DNA of 64,000 nucleotides from Tetmemena sp. SeJ-2015 (GCA_027382625.1 JAJKFJ010021321.1:1-64000), one strand, 5' to 3'. Positions 31,905 to 43,920 are shown, numbered from the stretch's first letter. Notes: generated from the letters alone by a model not told the origin. Numbers and translations are program-made.

Positions 31905-34500
31905 ATGCAGGGCCAATTAGAAGCTTCCTCTGAGTAGTAGCATAACCAGATGCAGCAAATCTTCTTTTAAAAGCGAAACTCAACTGCTGGAGCAATATCC
32001 TCAGCCAGGAGGCTTAAAATTGTACTTTTTTGGATTAGAATAAATACATTTAGAGATGTTGAGAACGGGGAGCACTTATTTCACTACTCCAAAGGTTAGA
32101 TAATTAGTCAGGAAAAAAACTAAAAACATGATAGATCTAAATTTTTGCATATGCGAGAAATGTGAAAGCCTTTTTTCTTGATTGGCTAAAAATTTTTAGT
32201 TTTTTTTAAAACCCAATGAGAAAGAAAAAAAAAAAGAAGAAAAAGGAAGGGAAAAAAAAAAAAAAGGAAAAGGGTTTTTTTAAGAAAATTTTCCAAAATT
32301 TAACCGGGGGAAAAAGAAACAAAAATTTTGCCCCTTTTTAAAAATAAAAAAATTTAAAAACTTTTTTAAAAAAATATCCATTCCCTCAGGAACAATACTG
32401 CTGCTATCTATCCCTAAAAAGACGACAATCGACTTTAATCTAAAGTTAAAAAATAATTTTCCATTGCTTTTATTCTCCTAATCTATCACATAATCAAGGC
32501 AAGTGTCTCCGACAAGAAAGAAAAAGGGACCTGCCAAAATAGTACTCCTTAAAAAGAATGCATCACACGAGCAGCTTATAAACGCAACTCTAAGAGAAAT
32601 CAAAGCCAAGAGGGAGCTAAAGCATAATTAGGTCCATATCATCGAAGAACCTCTTTATAATTAGACAACTACATCACCTCACTATCATCCTTAAAAGAAA
32701 GAATGGTTTTTATTTTATCCAATTCCAGATGATTCTAATAATCCACATGCTGCTCTAGGCAATCTATTTCTAGGATTAAAAAGATAACATTAAGCCTCCT
32801 AAGGGGATCTCCTCTCCCCTTACTAAAATAAAAATAGCTCACGAAACCATAAACTCCTAAAAAGCTAATCAGTAAAAACTATAGAAGTCTCAGGAGATCA
32901 TCATCATAATAATCAATATAAATAAAAAGAAGAAGATACCACCATTTTTGAGCCCATTCAATGGAAATCCTCTGCAAGTAAAATGGTCCACTCTAAACCT
33001 GCTTAACCTATTGAATTTACTCACAACTCAGTTACTAATTTAAAGTCAAGATATGTACTTGGAAATTTGTATTCCAGAGTGCACTTATTCATTATATATG
33101 AAATCATGCTGACTTCTAGACCACCTTCTTTTAGAAGAATAAGACTTAAGCTCCTTAGAAAGGGGCACCTAGAAACCTACTCTCTGTGGCTTTTGCAGCT
33201 AATATCAGAGCCTATCTTTTGAAATACCGATCGAATAACGATGTGAAGAAGTAAGAGGAACAGCCAGAGCTAGATGAAATGGAGCAAATGGATATTGCAG
33301 TTAAACAAATATAGACCAGACAATAGGAGGAGAAGGATACGAAAGAGAAGTAACTTACAAATACTATCCATTTCTATCACATTCTACTTTTTGTAAACTT
33401 TAGCTTTTGCCAGTTTGTCAGAGATTGAAGCTTTCAAAGGAGGAAAACGCTCTCAAAACTTATGAGAAGATGGAAGAATACTGGCGAACTCAAAAAGCCT
33501 TTTTTGCAAAGAGGTTCAATCGCAGTCAGGAAGAGCTTTTGATGACGCAGTCTGAAAATTACAGAGAGCAGATAATTGAACCTCAAGAGACTCTGATTGC
33601 TCACAACAGCAACATACCGGAGAGGTTTGGTAATGACTACTGGCTACTCACCTTGCGCTAACCTGATATAGAGAAAGAGCCTATGACTAGGGGAAAGAAG
33701 GGAGTCAAAAAAATTGTTTGCTACAAGTAGACTGCACCTAATAGCGATATCAAATGATCAATCATTATAAGCTATTTTGATGCATAATATCCAAGTTATA
33801 AAAGTTGCAACAGATCTCTCAAAGCATTTCCTCAGAATCAGACCGTAAAATTTTGAAGAGAGAAAAGATGAAAGTCAAAGGATTTTTAACGACAAATCAG
33901 AAACAGAGCATAAAGATGAAGATCAAACTTAAATCAGGATAAAGATTGAGAACCTTAATCAAAACGAGAGTGCCATTAGGATATGCGATTCCTCAAGTGT
34001 GCCAAGTCCAGGCCCTCACGAGTTGTCTCTCTAATCGACTTAGCTTAATTTCTTTGACTAGCTTTCCTAGTTCAAGAAACTTTAAGAAGAAATGAGTACT
34101 CTTGAGTAGAGGAAGGGGTAGATATATCGTAAGCTGGTCAAACAAGATTTAAATGATTACATTTAGGATTATTTATTGCGAGATGGTGGTGATAGCTTGG
34201 AGTTTAGAGGTCTTAGTGGTCGATAAAGTTAAACTTGTCTCTATAAATAGGCAGTAGAACGCACTAGAAACAGACTCTTCCCTTCTGAGACTGTCGCCTA
34301 GACTCTTCCTTTGCAAGTGCTTACTGCCAGTAAATTGAAAGAAGAGCTCACAAACTTTTAAGTGGAATTAATTATCTATTCTTAAAGAGATAAGGCACTA
34401 CACTTAGAACGCAAAACGTAATAAAGAGGACAAAGCATAACTAGAGCTAGAAAAGCAATAAAGAGAGCAGGCCTAAGCAAATCTCTAACAGCAGAGCATG
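31905..34500 (+). CDS. coiled-coil hypothetical protein
   Basis: ATG at 31905 (MQGQLEASSEQQHNQMQQI). The frame is destroyed by a corrupted stretch at 32160-32385 and resumes with KKKGPAKIVLLKKN. A GT-AG intron of about 54 nt (GTAACT...CTTTAG) precedes a conserved-looking block EEYWRTQKAFFAKRFNRSQE and GNDYWLLTLRQPD (33470-33665). A long coiled-coil follows (FKKLQEEMSTLEQRKGQIYRK near 34080). It runs into a second corrupted stretch at about 34490, so the 3' end is lost. It resembles ciliary coiled-coil proteins in general style; I cannot name a family. Confidence 0.5.
32160..32385. other. probable corrupted assembly join
   Basis: A run of stretched homopolymers (A, T, G and C tracts) abruptly replaces normal coding sequence and ends as abruptly. 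Codon structure is lost across it. It looks like poor consensus or gap filling, not biology. Confidence 0.65.
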
Positions 34501-34790
34501 CTTCGTGCTAACCCAAAGGGGAACCCTTTTTAAGGTCCCCCTTGTTGATCCCCGCGCCCCCTCTTAAAATTAATGTTGACCCTTAAAAAATAGAACAAAT
34601 TCCAGTAACCCTTACCCTAATCAAAAATCCCAAGATAAATTTTCCCAAAATTGACACCAGCTTCAGAAGGAATACTTTGCAGAAGAACTACAGATACCCA
34701 AGCCATTTTCAAAGAAAGCAAAAAGGGGCCCAGTTAGGCTCTGAGTTCCCCCAAGGGTTAAACATTTCCCAGATCCATAAAAGGCCAAAA
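34490..34790. other. probable corrupted assembly join
   Basis: Homopolymers are inflated (CCAAAGGGG, CCCTTTTT and similar) at the 3' end of a coding frame. No frame survives. The same appearance occurs at 35330-35490. Confidence 0.6.
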
Positions 34791-35494
34791 AATTTATTAA
34801 ATGATTATTAAAGTTTATTAAATGAAAGTTTTAACCCTTTATTTCAAAATTAAGAAAAAATATATTTTAAATTTTGCTTTGTTATATTTTTTAATTTTCA
34901 TTTTCTAAATAATCTCCCTGCTCCAGCTAAAAAAATCTGAAAGAAATTAAAAAAAACTAAATATAGGCATATATGTGGAGGACCAAATCTTTAGAGTTTT
35001 GAAATCGATTATTTTCAACTAAGGTTTATCATCTAGGAGAAACAAACTAAGACTTAGCTAATGCGAGATGAATTTTAATTAATTTGGAAAATATCATATA
35101 TGATAATAAGAAATTAAAACTATACTATGAAATATTAACAAAAGATTCAAACTGTAAAAATCCCTGCTATAAAAATAATTACTTATTGGTTTTTAAATCA
35201 ATAGAAACTTATACACACTGATTCATTTTAAAAAATATGCAACTAAACAATTTCAATTTATCAAATGCTATTTAAAATAAAGTTTAATATGTAATATCAG
35301 ATTCTTTAATAAGAGTTAAACTTTCAATGATATTTTAAAACTTTTTAAAAAAGTTTAAAAAAATTTTATTTTTTTTAAAAGCCAGGGGGAAATTTTAAAA
35401 ACTTAAAATTTTTTGGATAAAAAAAAAAGGGGAAGAAAAAGAGTTTAATTGGGTCATAAAAAAACTCCCCGAAGCAATTTTAAAAAAAAAGAAC
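34791..35494. other. AT-rich spacer with a second low-quality tract
   Basis: Very AT-rich, with no gene visible. The part from about 35330 to 35490 shows the same inflated homopolymers as the other suspect joins, so linkage between the genes on either side is not secure. Confidence 0.5.
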
Positions 35495-36732
35495 TTAAGA
35501 GCTAGTACATTAATTTACCCTCTAGCGGTGTCTATTTATATTCATCCTTTCAATGATATATTTGCTTGCTATTAAAACTTGGACGAGGAAGTGAACGAGT
35601 CTTTAAACGTATCTCGCATTGGCGATCCTAATTCTTAGCTGCTACCATTCTCTGAAACCCCTAACTATTTTTCTCCTACTGATGAGAATCACCTTTTCGG
35701 TAATAATGGCAATTAAGGATAGAATCCCCTGCCTTAGAGTCTCTCGCACTTAAACATGAATAATAGAGAAACCTCTTTCGAAAATGCCTACCTCGATATC
35801 ACTGAGGAGGAGCTATGAGGAGTCGCTCATCACAATGACTATCGAATTCTAATAGTAAAGTTTAGCATATAAATACACATACTTTTTTCGAATTGAGGCT
35901 CAAATGCATAGAGTTAAAAAAGTGAAGGCGCAAGCTGAAAACGTTGAAATGGATGAACCTATTTTCAATATGCACGAACAAGCCTTCAAGAAGAAAAACA
36001 GCACAGGCCCTCTTCTCAAATAAGGGCAGCATGTAGCAAACTAAATAAGTAATCCTTATTAGCAATCAGCACAGCCAAGGGAGAGTTACAATAACGAGCC
36101 AAATATCTCTACCAGCATGGCTCAAGATGATTAGAGCCCCTTTTTCAATAATATAATGTAGACTGATAACTATAATACATAGGGCAATATATTCACCAGC
36201 CACATGCCTGATACCAATAAATATGGTGGTAAGACAAGCAGCAACAATTTAATTCCTAATCCTACTAGCAAGACAAACTAAGATGCCGTTGATTACATGT
36301 AAAGTTACAAACTGAATTTTGGTAAAATGGCTAGCTAAGAAGTGGGTGGCAAAAGATAAATTGATAGCAATGCAAGTATAGGAGTTGGATTAGCGAGAGG
36401 GGAGAGAAAGGACAAGTAAGGAAGCAATAAGAATATAACTGCTGCTCTGAAACTAAACCTCGAATAAGGTGCTGCTAAGAAAGCGGAGCCTAATAATGTG
36501 AAACGATAGGCCACTCTTCGAACCTCAAGTTTATATTTTCTATCTTTAGCTAATTAAAGGAAGTAATGTGCAGACGGAATAATCTCCGACTAGCAAGAAA
36601 AGAAAACAGAGGCAGGATTTCTTTGGAATAGTAACTGTTGATGATGAAAATGGAAGGAGAATGAGTATCAGGTAAGAGAAGTTATGGAAATAAACTTTTT
36701 TCTAGAAAGATAGACAAAGGAAGGTAAATTGA
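35495..36732 (+). CDS. hypothetical, probably nuclear protein (5' end lost)
   Basis: The frame is open from the edge of a low-quality tract. It is Asn/Ser/Gln-rich throughout (ETPNYFSPTDENHLFGNNGN; DNYNTQGNIFTSHMPDTN) and ends with a nuclear-localisation-like basic cluster (SKKRKQRQDFFGIVTV) before TGA 36730-36732. An in-frame TGA at 35815-35817 is removed by a 13-nt GAGGAG-flanked insert. A GT-AG intron near 36530-36550 fits. It could be a transcription-associated or chromatin protein; no domain is recognised. Confidence 0.5.
35804..35816. other. candidate mini-IES, 13 nt, pointer GAGGAG
   Basis: GAGGAG at 35804-35809 and 35817-35822. Removing 13 nt changes a frame ending in TGA into ITEESLITMTIEFQQQS, which then runs 230 more codons without an intron. 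Confidence 0.55.
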
Positions 36733-36855
36733 AATAGAGATGAACTCCACTTCTATGATTGATAATGAATCCAATTCATCCAAATCAAGAATTATAGAAA
36801 TTAAGGTTGAAATAAAAGCCATAAAAGTGGGTTGTTCTTTAATTACTAGGATGTT

Positions 36856-37422
36856 TCAATTGGCTGAATCTCTTCTTATATCGTTATAATTGATATATTT
36901 TTAAATAAGTACTGTGATAATTATAAATGCATCAAAGCAGTGCCTACAGAGAGGTTCATACATTCCTTTCCACCCCACAAGCTCAACCTCTTTATTTTAA
37001 ACTATACATATAGATTAGAGGATGCACTTCAAATGGTTTGACTAATTTTTACCTATCCTATGAGTGAAGGGTGCATCGTCTCCACATCTAGAGCATATAG
37101 CATTTAGTTTTATGAGTTCATCACAGAGGGGGATGAGTTGAGGTATTTAGCCAAAATTTTTCCTCTCAAATGTTCCATCAAGAGCAGAAATTATGATCAC
37201 TTTGTCCTTTTTCACAAACTTAGAATATTATAGAGCAATGCATTTTAATTATCTATATATCGAAAACTTATCGCACATTTCATATAAGTCTGGATAGAAC
37301 TGGCCTTCGTCAATTGCGATAACATCAACAGTGTCTATTTAATCTTCCAGCTCTTAAAGCCTCGTGATAGCCTTGATCTGCAGGTTTTCATTCCTATAGC
37401 ATTCATCGATTAATAAAGGCCC
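36856..37422 (-). CDS. thymidine kinase, C-terminal two thirds
   Basis: Type II thymidine kinase (dT + ATP to dTMP). On the minus strand: VIAIDEGQFYPDLYEMCDKF (Asp-Glu-Gly-Gln-Phe motif), VIIISALDGTFERKNFGQIP, a lasso region with LNAICSRCGDDAPFTHRI (first zinc pair C-x2-C) and, after a 53-nt GT-AG intron, VELVGWKGMYEPLCRHCF (second zinc pair C-x2-C). The stop is TGA 36858-36856. The N-terminal P-loop (GPMFSGK type) expected some 80 residues before DEGQF is not found in the sequence to the left or right in this orientation, so the first coding segment is missing here, very divergent, or located elsewhere in the germline. Confidence 0.75.
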
Positions 37423-38388
37423 TTTTTTAGCTCAGATCTATGGTCTAGAAGCTTAAGTTCTGGTCAGACTTACAATGAGTTCTAGATCTAGGCAGATTTG
37501 AAAGTCTCTTGCAGCTACCTCTCATCTTTCAGATATTGATCAATATTTTATTTAAAAGGATGCTAAAATCTCATTTGTGGAAGTGTTGAAATAAATTTCA
37601 TAAAATTCTCCATCGATTGTTTATAAATGAGATAGTTTATGCTTTCAAATATATTGAAAAATACTCTTCCCATTTATTTATAGATAGTAAATTAATGTTC
37701 AAAAAATTATTTATGAAAAAATGGGAGAGATAGATCATTGTGAAATTCTTTATGGCTCAAAATTTAGGAAAGAGCAAATAAAATACGAATAATTTAATTA
37801 TTTCAACTTCTTAAAATATTATATTGATACTTGGCTAGTAGGCAGGATCTCTGAGCGATGGAGAATCTAAGGAGTCTTCGAAACAGCTCTGAGGATTTTC
37901 CAGAAAACATAGGCCCGAGTATCAGTTCAATTCTTCCCTTTTACACATGATGGGTCCTCTTAAGGCTATAATAAATTTAGCAAATATTGAATGCTTCCAT
38001 TTATCGTTGACATTTTGAACATCTTGGCTGATTAAAAGTAAATTGCAGCGAGTGGAATTTTATTTGTGAATTATTGAATATTTCAAGCCAGATATTAGTT
38101 AGTTATACTTTCACCTCTGATAGAAAATTCTCCTCTAAGTAAATTACTTGCTTTAATGAGAGTGAGTGAATGAATGACTTAGTTTAAATAAATGTAAGAG
38201 CTTGAAAGTCAGGCGAAGGATAATCGTGAACTCCTTTGATATTGCAAATTTATTTGCAATTCTGCTACACTAATCCAATGCCTCTCTTTGCGTCTCTTAC
38301 TGGGGTTAATATTTTATCTCAGACTCAGAGAGATTAAAAGAATGATGTATACAACTTATATCTTTATGACTCCTTTCCGCTCGAGAAA
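37423..38388. other. region upstream of thymidine kinase, no clear gene
   Basis: A minus-strand frame beginning MGRVFFNIFESINYLIYK (near 37670) is open for about 75 codons through Gln codons but shows no kinase motif. The rest is AT-rich. I cannot assign it; it may hold an upstream exon, an IES, or nothing. Confidence 0.3.
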
Positions 38389-38895
38389 TCATTGGAGGAG
38401 AGTTCTAGCTCTTTCTTCGAGTTCTTGAGAGAAGCTGGAGAGCATGTTGTTGTTCCACTTGTTGTGGCATGCCAAGAAAGCTCTGTCCTTAGCCTCGTTG
38501 GTTGGCAGAGCTTCAAACTCAGGAGATTCGAAGCATGCCTTGTACTCGTACATCATCTTGGGGTAGTGATCGTTGTAGAAGCCCTCGATCAGCTTCAGTT
38601 TGAAGTCATTGTCGATGTGGAATCTCTCGCAGATTCTGCCGTGCTCGTAGTTGTAAGACTTGTTTTAGAAGCAGTTCTTGTTGATGTTCTAGTAGAGTTC
38701 CTTCTCACGCAGCATTCTCAACTTCAAGAGGATGCCCTGCTCTAAGTCTTGCTGCACGCGATTTGAGGTGTTGAAGGCCTGGGTCAGGTAGCGAGGATCG
38801 GGTTACCAGGATTCAGCTGAGACCTGGAGGTTGTTGATGGACTTGGCCTTGAGCTGCTTGAAGTAGTCTGACTCTTGCACTTGAGCTGCTGACAT
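38389..38895 (-). CDS. conserved-looking small protein, strong codon bias
   Basis: One uninterrupted frame of 168 codons from ATG 38895 to TGA 38391-38389. It is much more GC-rich and codon-biased (AAG, CTC, AAC, ATC, TAC preferred) than its neighbours, the usual mark of a highly expressed gene. It has four cysteines (NKNCFQNKS, GRICERFHI, YKACFESPEF, FLACHNKWN), many aromatic residues and no signal peptide. The paired cysteines recall small mitochondrial respiratory-complex subunits, but I cannot identify it. No intron or IES is present. Confidence 0.7.
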
Positions 38896-39119
38896 ATTAT
38901 GTAATTAATTATTTATAATTAAATCCGTGATTCTCATGTTGGCTGTATCACATCAGACTGCATGAATAGTTTGAAAGGATTGAGTTGAAATGATTTGGGA
39001 CTTTATTTATTGCAAACTTTTAGTGATTACTCTTTATAGTAAACAGTTATTAGTTAGGTGATAGGACATGTCATATTAGTAGTTAACACTTATCTCCTCT
39101 GATGCTCCTAATCTTATAC

Positions 39120-40799
39120 TCATATGGTTAGGAGCTCAGAGACTTAGCCATCATACTTCTAAAATAGCTGGAACACAGCTGTGCCCAGCCGTTCTACTTT
39201 CTGCTCCAGTTTCTTGACTCTGCGCATCGCGCCTTGCCCTTCCCCTGCTTTGCCCTCGAGCTCTTTCTGTAGCTCCTTTTCTTCATCGCCAAGGTTGAGT
39301 GATATGTGATTCGTGAATTCGAACTTGTTAATGCGCTTTATCTATTCAATAGTCTATTTAATACAAGTAGAGTGAGTAAGATGATCATGATGATTATAAT
39401 GATATACGATAATGAATATGATAGGTATTTTGAAGTCTCCTCCTTGTGTTCGAGGACATTTTTGCGGACTATTTCATTGTAGCGCGAGGTGATCTTCTTC
39501 TTGATCTTGGTACTAAATTCCTTGTACTTTTCGAAAAGCTGGTAGAGTCTATTCTTCCTCAGCCCATAGCAGTCCATATCAGTCAAGGCCTTGTACAGGA
39601 ATTCAGATCGCTTGTGAAAGATCACAGAGTAGTCCCCGATCACCGACTTCTGACCAATCTTCACTGATAGGTATTGCTGGTTGTTCAAGGTGTATCCCAC
39701 TCCGTACTCTCATCACAAAAAGAAATTATGCAACTGTGAATAATAGCAATGATCTCCTGTGCAAACGAAAATCACCTCATCGACCTCGTCTAAGTCGAGG
39801 AGGATCAAATCGTTCTTGAGGAATTTGCGCGGCTCTAGGCTTTGCATAACTGCCACCATGAAGGAAGAGTACTGAGAGTCGTTCCAAGAGTAGTTCTTAG
39901 ATCTCTTTCTCCTGGTGTCTTCCACTTACTCACTAGCATCTCGCTCGATCGTGAAATAGGCGCGAAATAAGTACAGATAGTTCTTGAACAAAAACTCACG
40001 GAAAATCTACAAAGAAGATGCTATCAATATGTATTGCATATGAAGCTCACATATGTTTGAAGATGAATAAGTAGAATTTGAACTTACACTTATCCTAATC
40101 TGTTTTGGGAGCTCCTGCATGAAGCGCAAGTCTTCTTCACTCTTGATAGCGTAGTTGCGATCCTTGGCCCAATAGTAGTCGAAATAGTTTTCTATCTTGC
40201 GTGTCATATCCTTGGGGAGAGGGCGTCCCTTGTTGAAGCGAGCCAGCAACCCCAGCCACTTAGTGAGGTTCTCACTTTCCTCATTCTCTGCCGTGACAAT
40301 CTTGAAAGACATGAGTATCTCTATAAAGTTGCCCATAATGAAGGAAAACACTGCCACTCCAAACAGCAGCACAAAACTCCAGATCAACCTCTCCACCTCA
40401 TCAAATTAAAAGATTACGCTGTCTTTATAAGTAAAGCATTATTTTTTGGTTCATTGATGGGATGGAAATCTCCATAGCCGACGGTTGCGAGAGTGGTGAA
40501 GGCGAAGTAGACTACCATAATCATGCTAAACTCATAACTTAATAAGTTGCAAGATATTGTTACCTCTACATGTCCTCTCTTTCCTCTTTGAGTTCTACGA
40601 AACCAAAAGTCTGAAAGAAGTTGGTGGGTTTTTGGCCCGGCTGCAACTTCTGCCCATCATTAGCCTGCCATGTGAATATATCCTTTGCAATAACAAAGAA
40701 GAAATAAGAAAATAAGGAGGTCATAATACAGCAATTAAGACATATAAAGGGAGTTATTATTAAAGTTGAGTGTAATATATTTGTGAATTGAAATGTCAA
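39120..40799 (-). CDS. cyclic-nucleotide-gated-type K+ channel lacking S1-S4
   Basis: The pore helix and filter TTLATVGYGDFHPINEP lie near 40470. A hydrophobic S5-like segment (LNCCIMTSLFSYFFFVIAKD) is upstream and S6 with FGVAVFSFIMGNFIEILM downstream. A C-linker follows (FNKGRPLPKDMTRKIENYFD), then a cNMP-binding-like beta region (VDEVIFVCTGEYGVGYTLNN, KIGQKSVIGDYSVIF) and a coiled-coil tail (RRVKKLEQKVERLG). The stop is TGA 39122-39120. A 26-nt GT-AG intron fits before the pore, a longer one near 40010-40085, and a 45-nt GAG-flanked insert sits in the ligand domain. No S1-S4 sensor is present before ATG 40799, where the next gene begins on the other strand. Confidence 0.75.
39709..39753. 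other. candidate IES, 45 nt, pointer CTC
   Basis: CTC (GAG on the coding strand) at 39709-39711 and 39754-39756. Excision joins FVCTGEY to GVGYTLNN and removes a TGA in the channel gene. Confidence 0.65.
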
Positions 40800-43210
40800 C
40801 TAAACCTAAAAGCAGGCAAAACAATAATAGTAAAAAGAGTGTCAACAAGGAAGAAAAGAAGGAGAAGGTACAAACCAAAAATACTGATCCCTCGCAGGAA
40901 TAAGACGAAGAAGAAAAGTAGACTGTATCCTCTAAACCCAAGAAAGTAAAAGCTCAGCCTAAGTCTAGGGCCAAATAACCGAGTAAGACTGAAATGACAA
41001 AGAGTGGATCTGTTGTAAAAGTAAAAAGTGAGGATGAAAGCCTAATTCCTAAATAATCTGACAAATTATACTATATTTTAAGACAATTTAAAAATGACAA
41101 AAAGAAAAGAGATTAGAAGGCTCAGTAAAAGGAGAAAACAAAAGAGGAAAAATAAACCACCTTGAAAGCTGAAATTTCAAATTAAAACCCTTAGATTGAA
41201 TTACCTTAACAGGAGGCTTATTAAGTTGTAGTAAAGGGCAAAAGAGGGAGGAAGGAAAAACAGGTCCCTTAGCTTCCTTAGATTAAATAAGAGCGCCAAG
41301 AGGAGCTCTCACAAAATAACCAATCAAATACGATTACTATAAGTTTGACCACACCTTTAAAAGAGAAACCCTAAAAAGAGCAAAAGCAGAAAAGAAAGAC
41401 TAAATAAGCTTTTTATAATTAATGATTATACATTTAAATAGCTAAACAATCTGAAGAAGAGAAGGAGCAAAATTTACCCATGCTTAATTAAATCATTTAC
41501 GAAAGTGGAGAAGACGAGCAAGATATCAAATAGAAAGCAGCCTAAAATATTAATTGCTCAAAAGCTCATGTAAATTTATTCCCTATATTTTTGGTTGTCA
41601 AATACAAAATATTGAGTTTAGAAGCTACTTATTCCTATAGAGAAGAAGTAAAAGAAGACACCAACAGCGAAACCTAAAAAGGAAACAAAAAAGTAAATGA
41701 AAAATGCTGAAAGTAAATCTGAAAATAAGACAGCGATTATCTTCAAATCAAGCAATCTAGAGATGGATCTAGAAGCTATTCAATTATAGCAAGATGAACC
41801 TAAAATGAAGAAATCGAAAATAGGTTAACCAGCAAATCTCTAGCTAAAATAAGAAAGTAAGTCTTCTAAGAGAAGCTCAAGCAATATCAGATAAAGCAAA
41901 ATAGGCGAATTCTATTATAGGGAAAAAGAAAAAAAAAAGGGGGGGTTAAAAAAAAAGAGAATATAAATTTTTTAACTATAAGTTAGTAATGAGTTTTTAG
42001 AATCACAGAGAAGTTTTTATTCGATAAAAGTAGCTATCCTAAGACGACGTAAGTTTCTCAAACTTTTTCTCTGGTCAAGGCCTCCGAGAGAGCAGAATTA
42101 GATAAATCAAATGATAAAATCACACCTACTCAGATTTCAGTAAGCTTGCTAAAACTCTAAAATTTGTAAAAGCTAGTAACTTAATCCCCCCTCCAGAGTT
42201 TTACTTCAAGCCTAAATCGTTATTTCCATCACGTTAAGATGATTTCAAGGCAGATGTTCTATAACTTTTCAATAGAACAACTTAGCTCTTCCATATATAC
42301 TCGTATGAGTCATATACAAATAGTTTAAAAATTGATGAAGACTAAGATCAATAAGCTCCCTTTAATCCATATCCTGATTAGCTACTGGCGATGAAAAGTC
42401 TGAAAGAAGCTTGGAAAGAATTATAATTCAGCTTTATTCACCACTCGATACATAGAGACGAGTCGGAGATTGATTACTATGATGTTTTATATGAAACCCT
42501 GCTGATAGAATCTCGAAAGCTTTTGAACCCAATCGACCCTGCACCTTTCAGTCTCTAATCCTTTTCTATTAAAAATTTTAAAATTTTTCAATTTTTTTTA
42601 TAAAAATTCTCTTTTTTCTCCTTAATTTCAAAAAAAGCTATTTTAAAACCTCCTTTTAATTTTAAAAAAATTTCCCTGACAACTTTCAAACAGCTCTTGG
42701 AGACTTAGAGTCTGATTTTAAAATTCTGTCATCAACAGGAAAATAAGCAGCCCCTTTTGGAAAGGTACTGGAGATTTTATTGGTCCAAGAGAGCGCTTTG
42801 AACTTGAGTTACAAAGATGGGAAGTAGAACATCAAGCTCGATAGAAGATTAAACCCTTTTAGAGATCACCTCAAATTAAAGCCAGAGGAACTTTCATTAG
42901 CTGTTCTAAACAAAGTTCAGAGTATGCGTCTTTAGAATGAGTAAATGCTTTAAATGGCTAATCAGAGCTAGCAACAATAATCAGTTGAACCTTCTATCAA
43001 TCAACTGTAAATTAGGACAGCAAGGGAAGAGAATTATTAACTCAAAATGAGAACTATGAATAGTCTAACTTTGAGAAGGCTCTTGAAAAGTAAACTAAAA
43101 CTGTGGAACAAATCCAAAGAGAATTAAAGAAAAGTCTGATCATGATTGGTGAATAGAAAGATGAGGGCTTATAATAAATCTAGGAATTTATAACTAACTT
43201 CAAGATTTGA
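40793..43210 (+). CDS. Lys/Gln-rich low-complexity protein
   Basis: ATG at 40793 (MSTKPKSRQNNNSKKSVNKE). The first 280 codons are extremely Lys/Gln/Glu-rich (VVVKGKRGRKEKQVPQLPQ), a composition typical of chromatin-associated proteins. Later parts are more structured: PFNPYPDQLLAMKSLKEAWK near 42370, then LKPEELSLAVLNKVQSMRLQ near 42880 and a coiled coil (KTVEQIQRELKKS) ending at TGA 43208-43210. The frame is lost in suspect tracts at about 41920-41960 and 42560-42690, so this may be one broken gene or two. The ATG overlaps the apparent start of the divergent K+ channel gene. Confidence 0.45.
41920..41960. other. short low-quality tract
   Basis: Inflated A and G homopolymers break an otherwise open frame. 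Likely a consensus error at a join. Confidence 0.5.
42560..42690. other. probable corrupted assembly join
   Basis: Runs of T, A and C stretch abnormally between two coding pieces with no shared frame. Likely artefact. Confidence 0.55.
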
Positions 43211-43382
43211 TTTTAATTAAAATACAAATCATACTTCATAGCAATAGTAATAACTGACTAAATTAAAGTTGATAGATAAAGCTTTTGGGAATTCTATATT
43301 CTACAACTGATTATTTCTATAGGATTGGAATAAATGTTCATTTATTTAATCTACAGGAAGTGGGTGGGGATTTCACCAGTTT

Positions 43383-43920
43383 TCACTGGTAAGAGAGGTA
43401 ACTAATGATGAAGAAGCCTACCATTAGTGCGAAGAAAGAGGGTTTGCTGACGATACTTTAACTAGTTTTGGCATTAATGATGTGGATCTCCTTTCTGAGT
43501 GTGATATTGCCGACTGCATCCCAGTATTGAGAAACTTGGGAGTTCTTCTTAGTGCACTCGTCATTATCTCTAATGAGAGAGTTGCTCTCCCTCTCATAGT
43601 GCTCCTTTATGAAGGCATTCAACAAGTCTTAGTCTTGAATGTTGTGTAGATCAAAAACAAAATCATCATGTGTATTAGTATTGAGAGATTGGGGTAAAGG
43701 CATTGATAAATGTTGATTCTGTCGAGAGTATGGCAGGTTGAAGAAAGTCTCTCAGTGACTCTCGCTAATAGTTGAGTGTAAGTTGATGTGTAAATCTTAG
43801 GGCAGTAAGCATTTCCGAAGGGATTCATTCCACACTAGCACTGAAGGGTGAAAGTTCTAGACACGTTGTCCTCATCAGTGTGTTCGTATAAGCATGAGAT
43901 AATCTAATGGCAGTCTGATT
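43383..43920 (-). CDS. short Cys-containing protein with C-terminal membrane anchor
   Basis: The minus-strand coding runs DEDNVSRTFTLQCQCGMNPFG with close cysteines (near 43830), then a helical part (LLNAFIKEHYERESNS). It ends with one hydrophobic segment (FFALMVGFFIISYLSYQ) at TGA 43385-43383. A frame change between about 43690 and 43760 is not resolved; direct repeats GAGAG occur there. The 5' end is not found. Probably a small membrane-anchored luminal or extracellular protein of unknown role. Confidence 0.4.

Noticed and set aside
32200..32380. Poly-A/poly-G tract as a regulatory or structured element
   Set aside because: The whole pattern of inflated homopolymers fits a consensus failure and recurs at other frame breaks.
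38392..38745. 117-codon plus-strand open frame
   Set aside because: It is the shadow of the codon-biased minus-strand gene at 38389-38895, whose composition is clearly coding.
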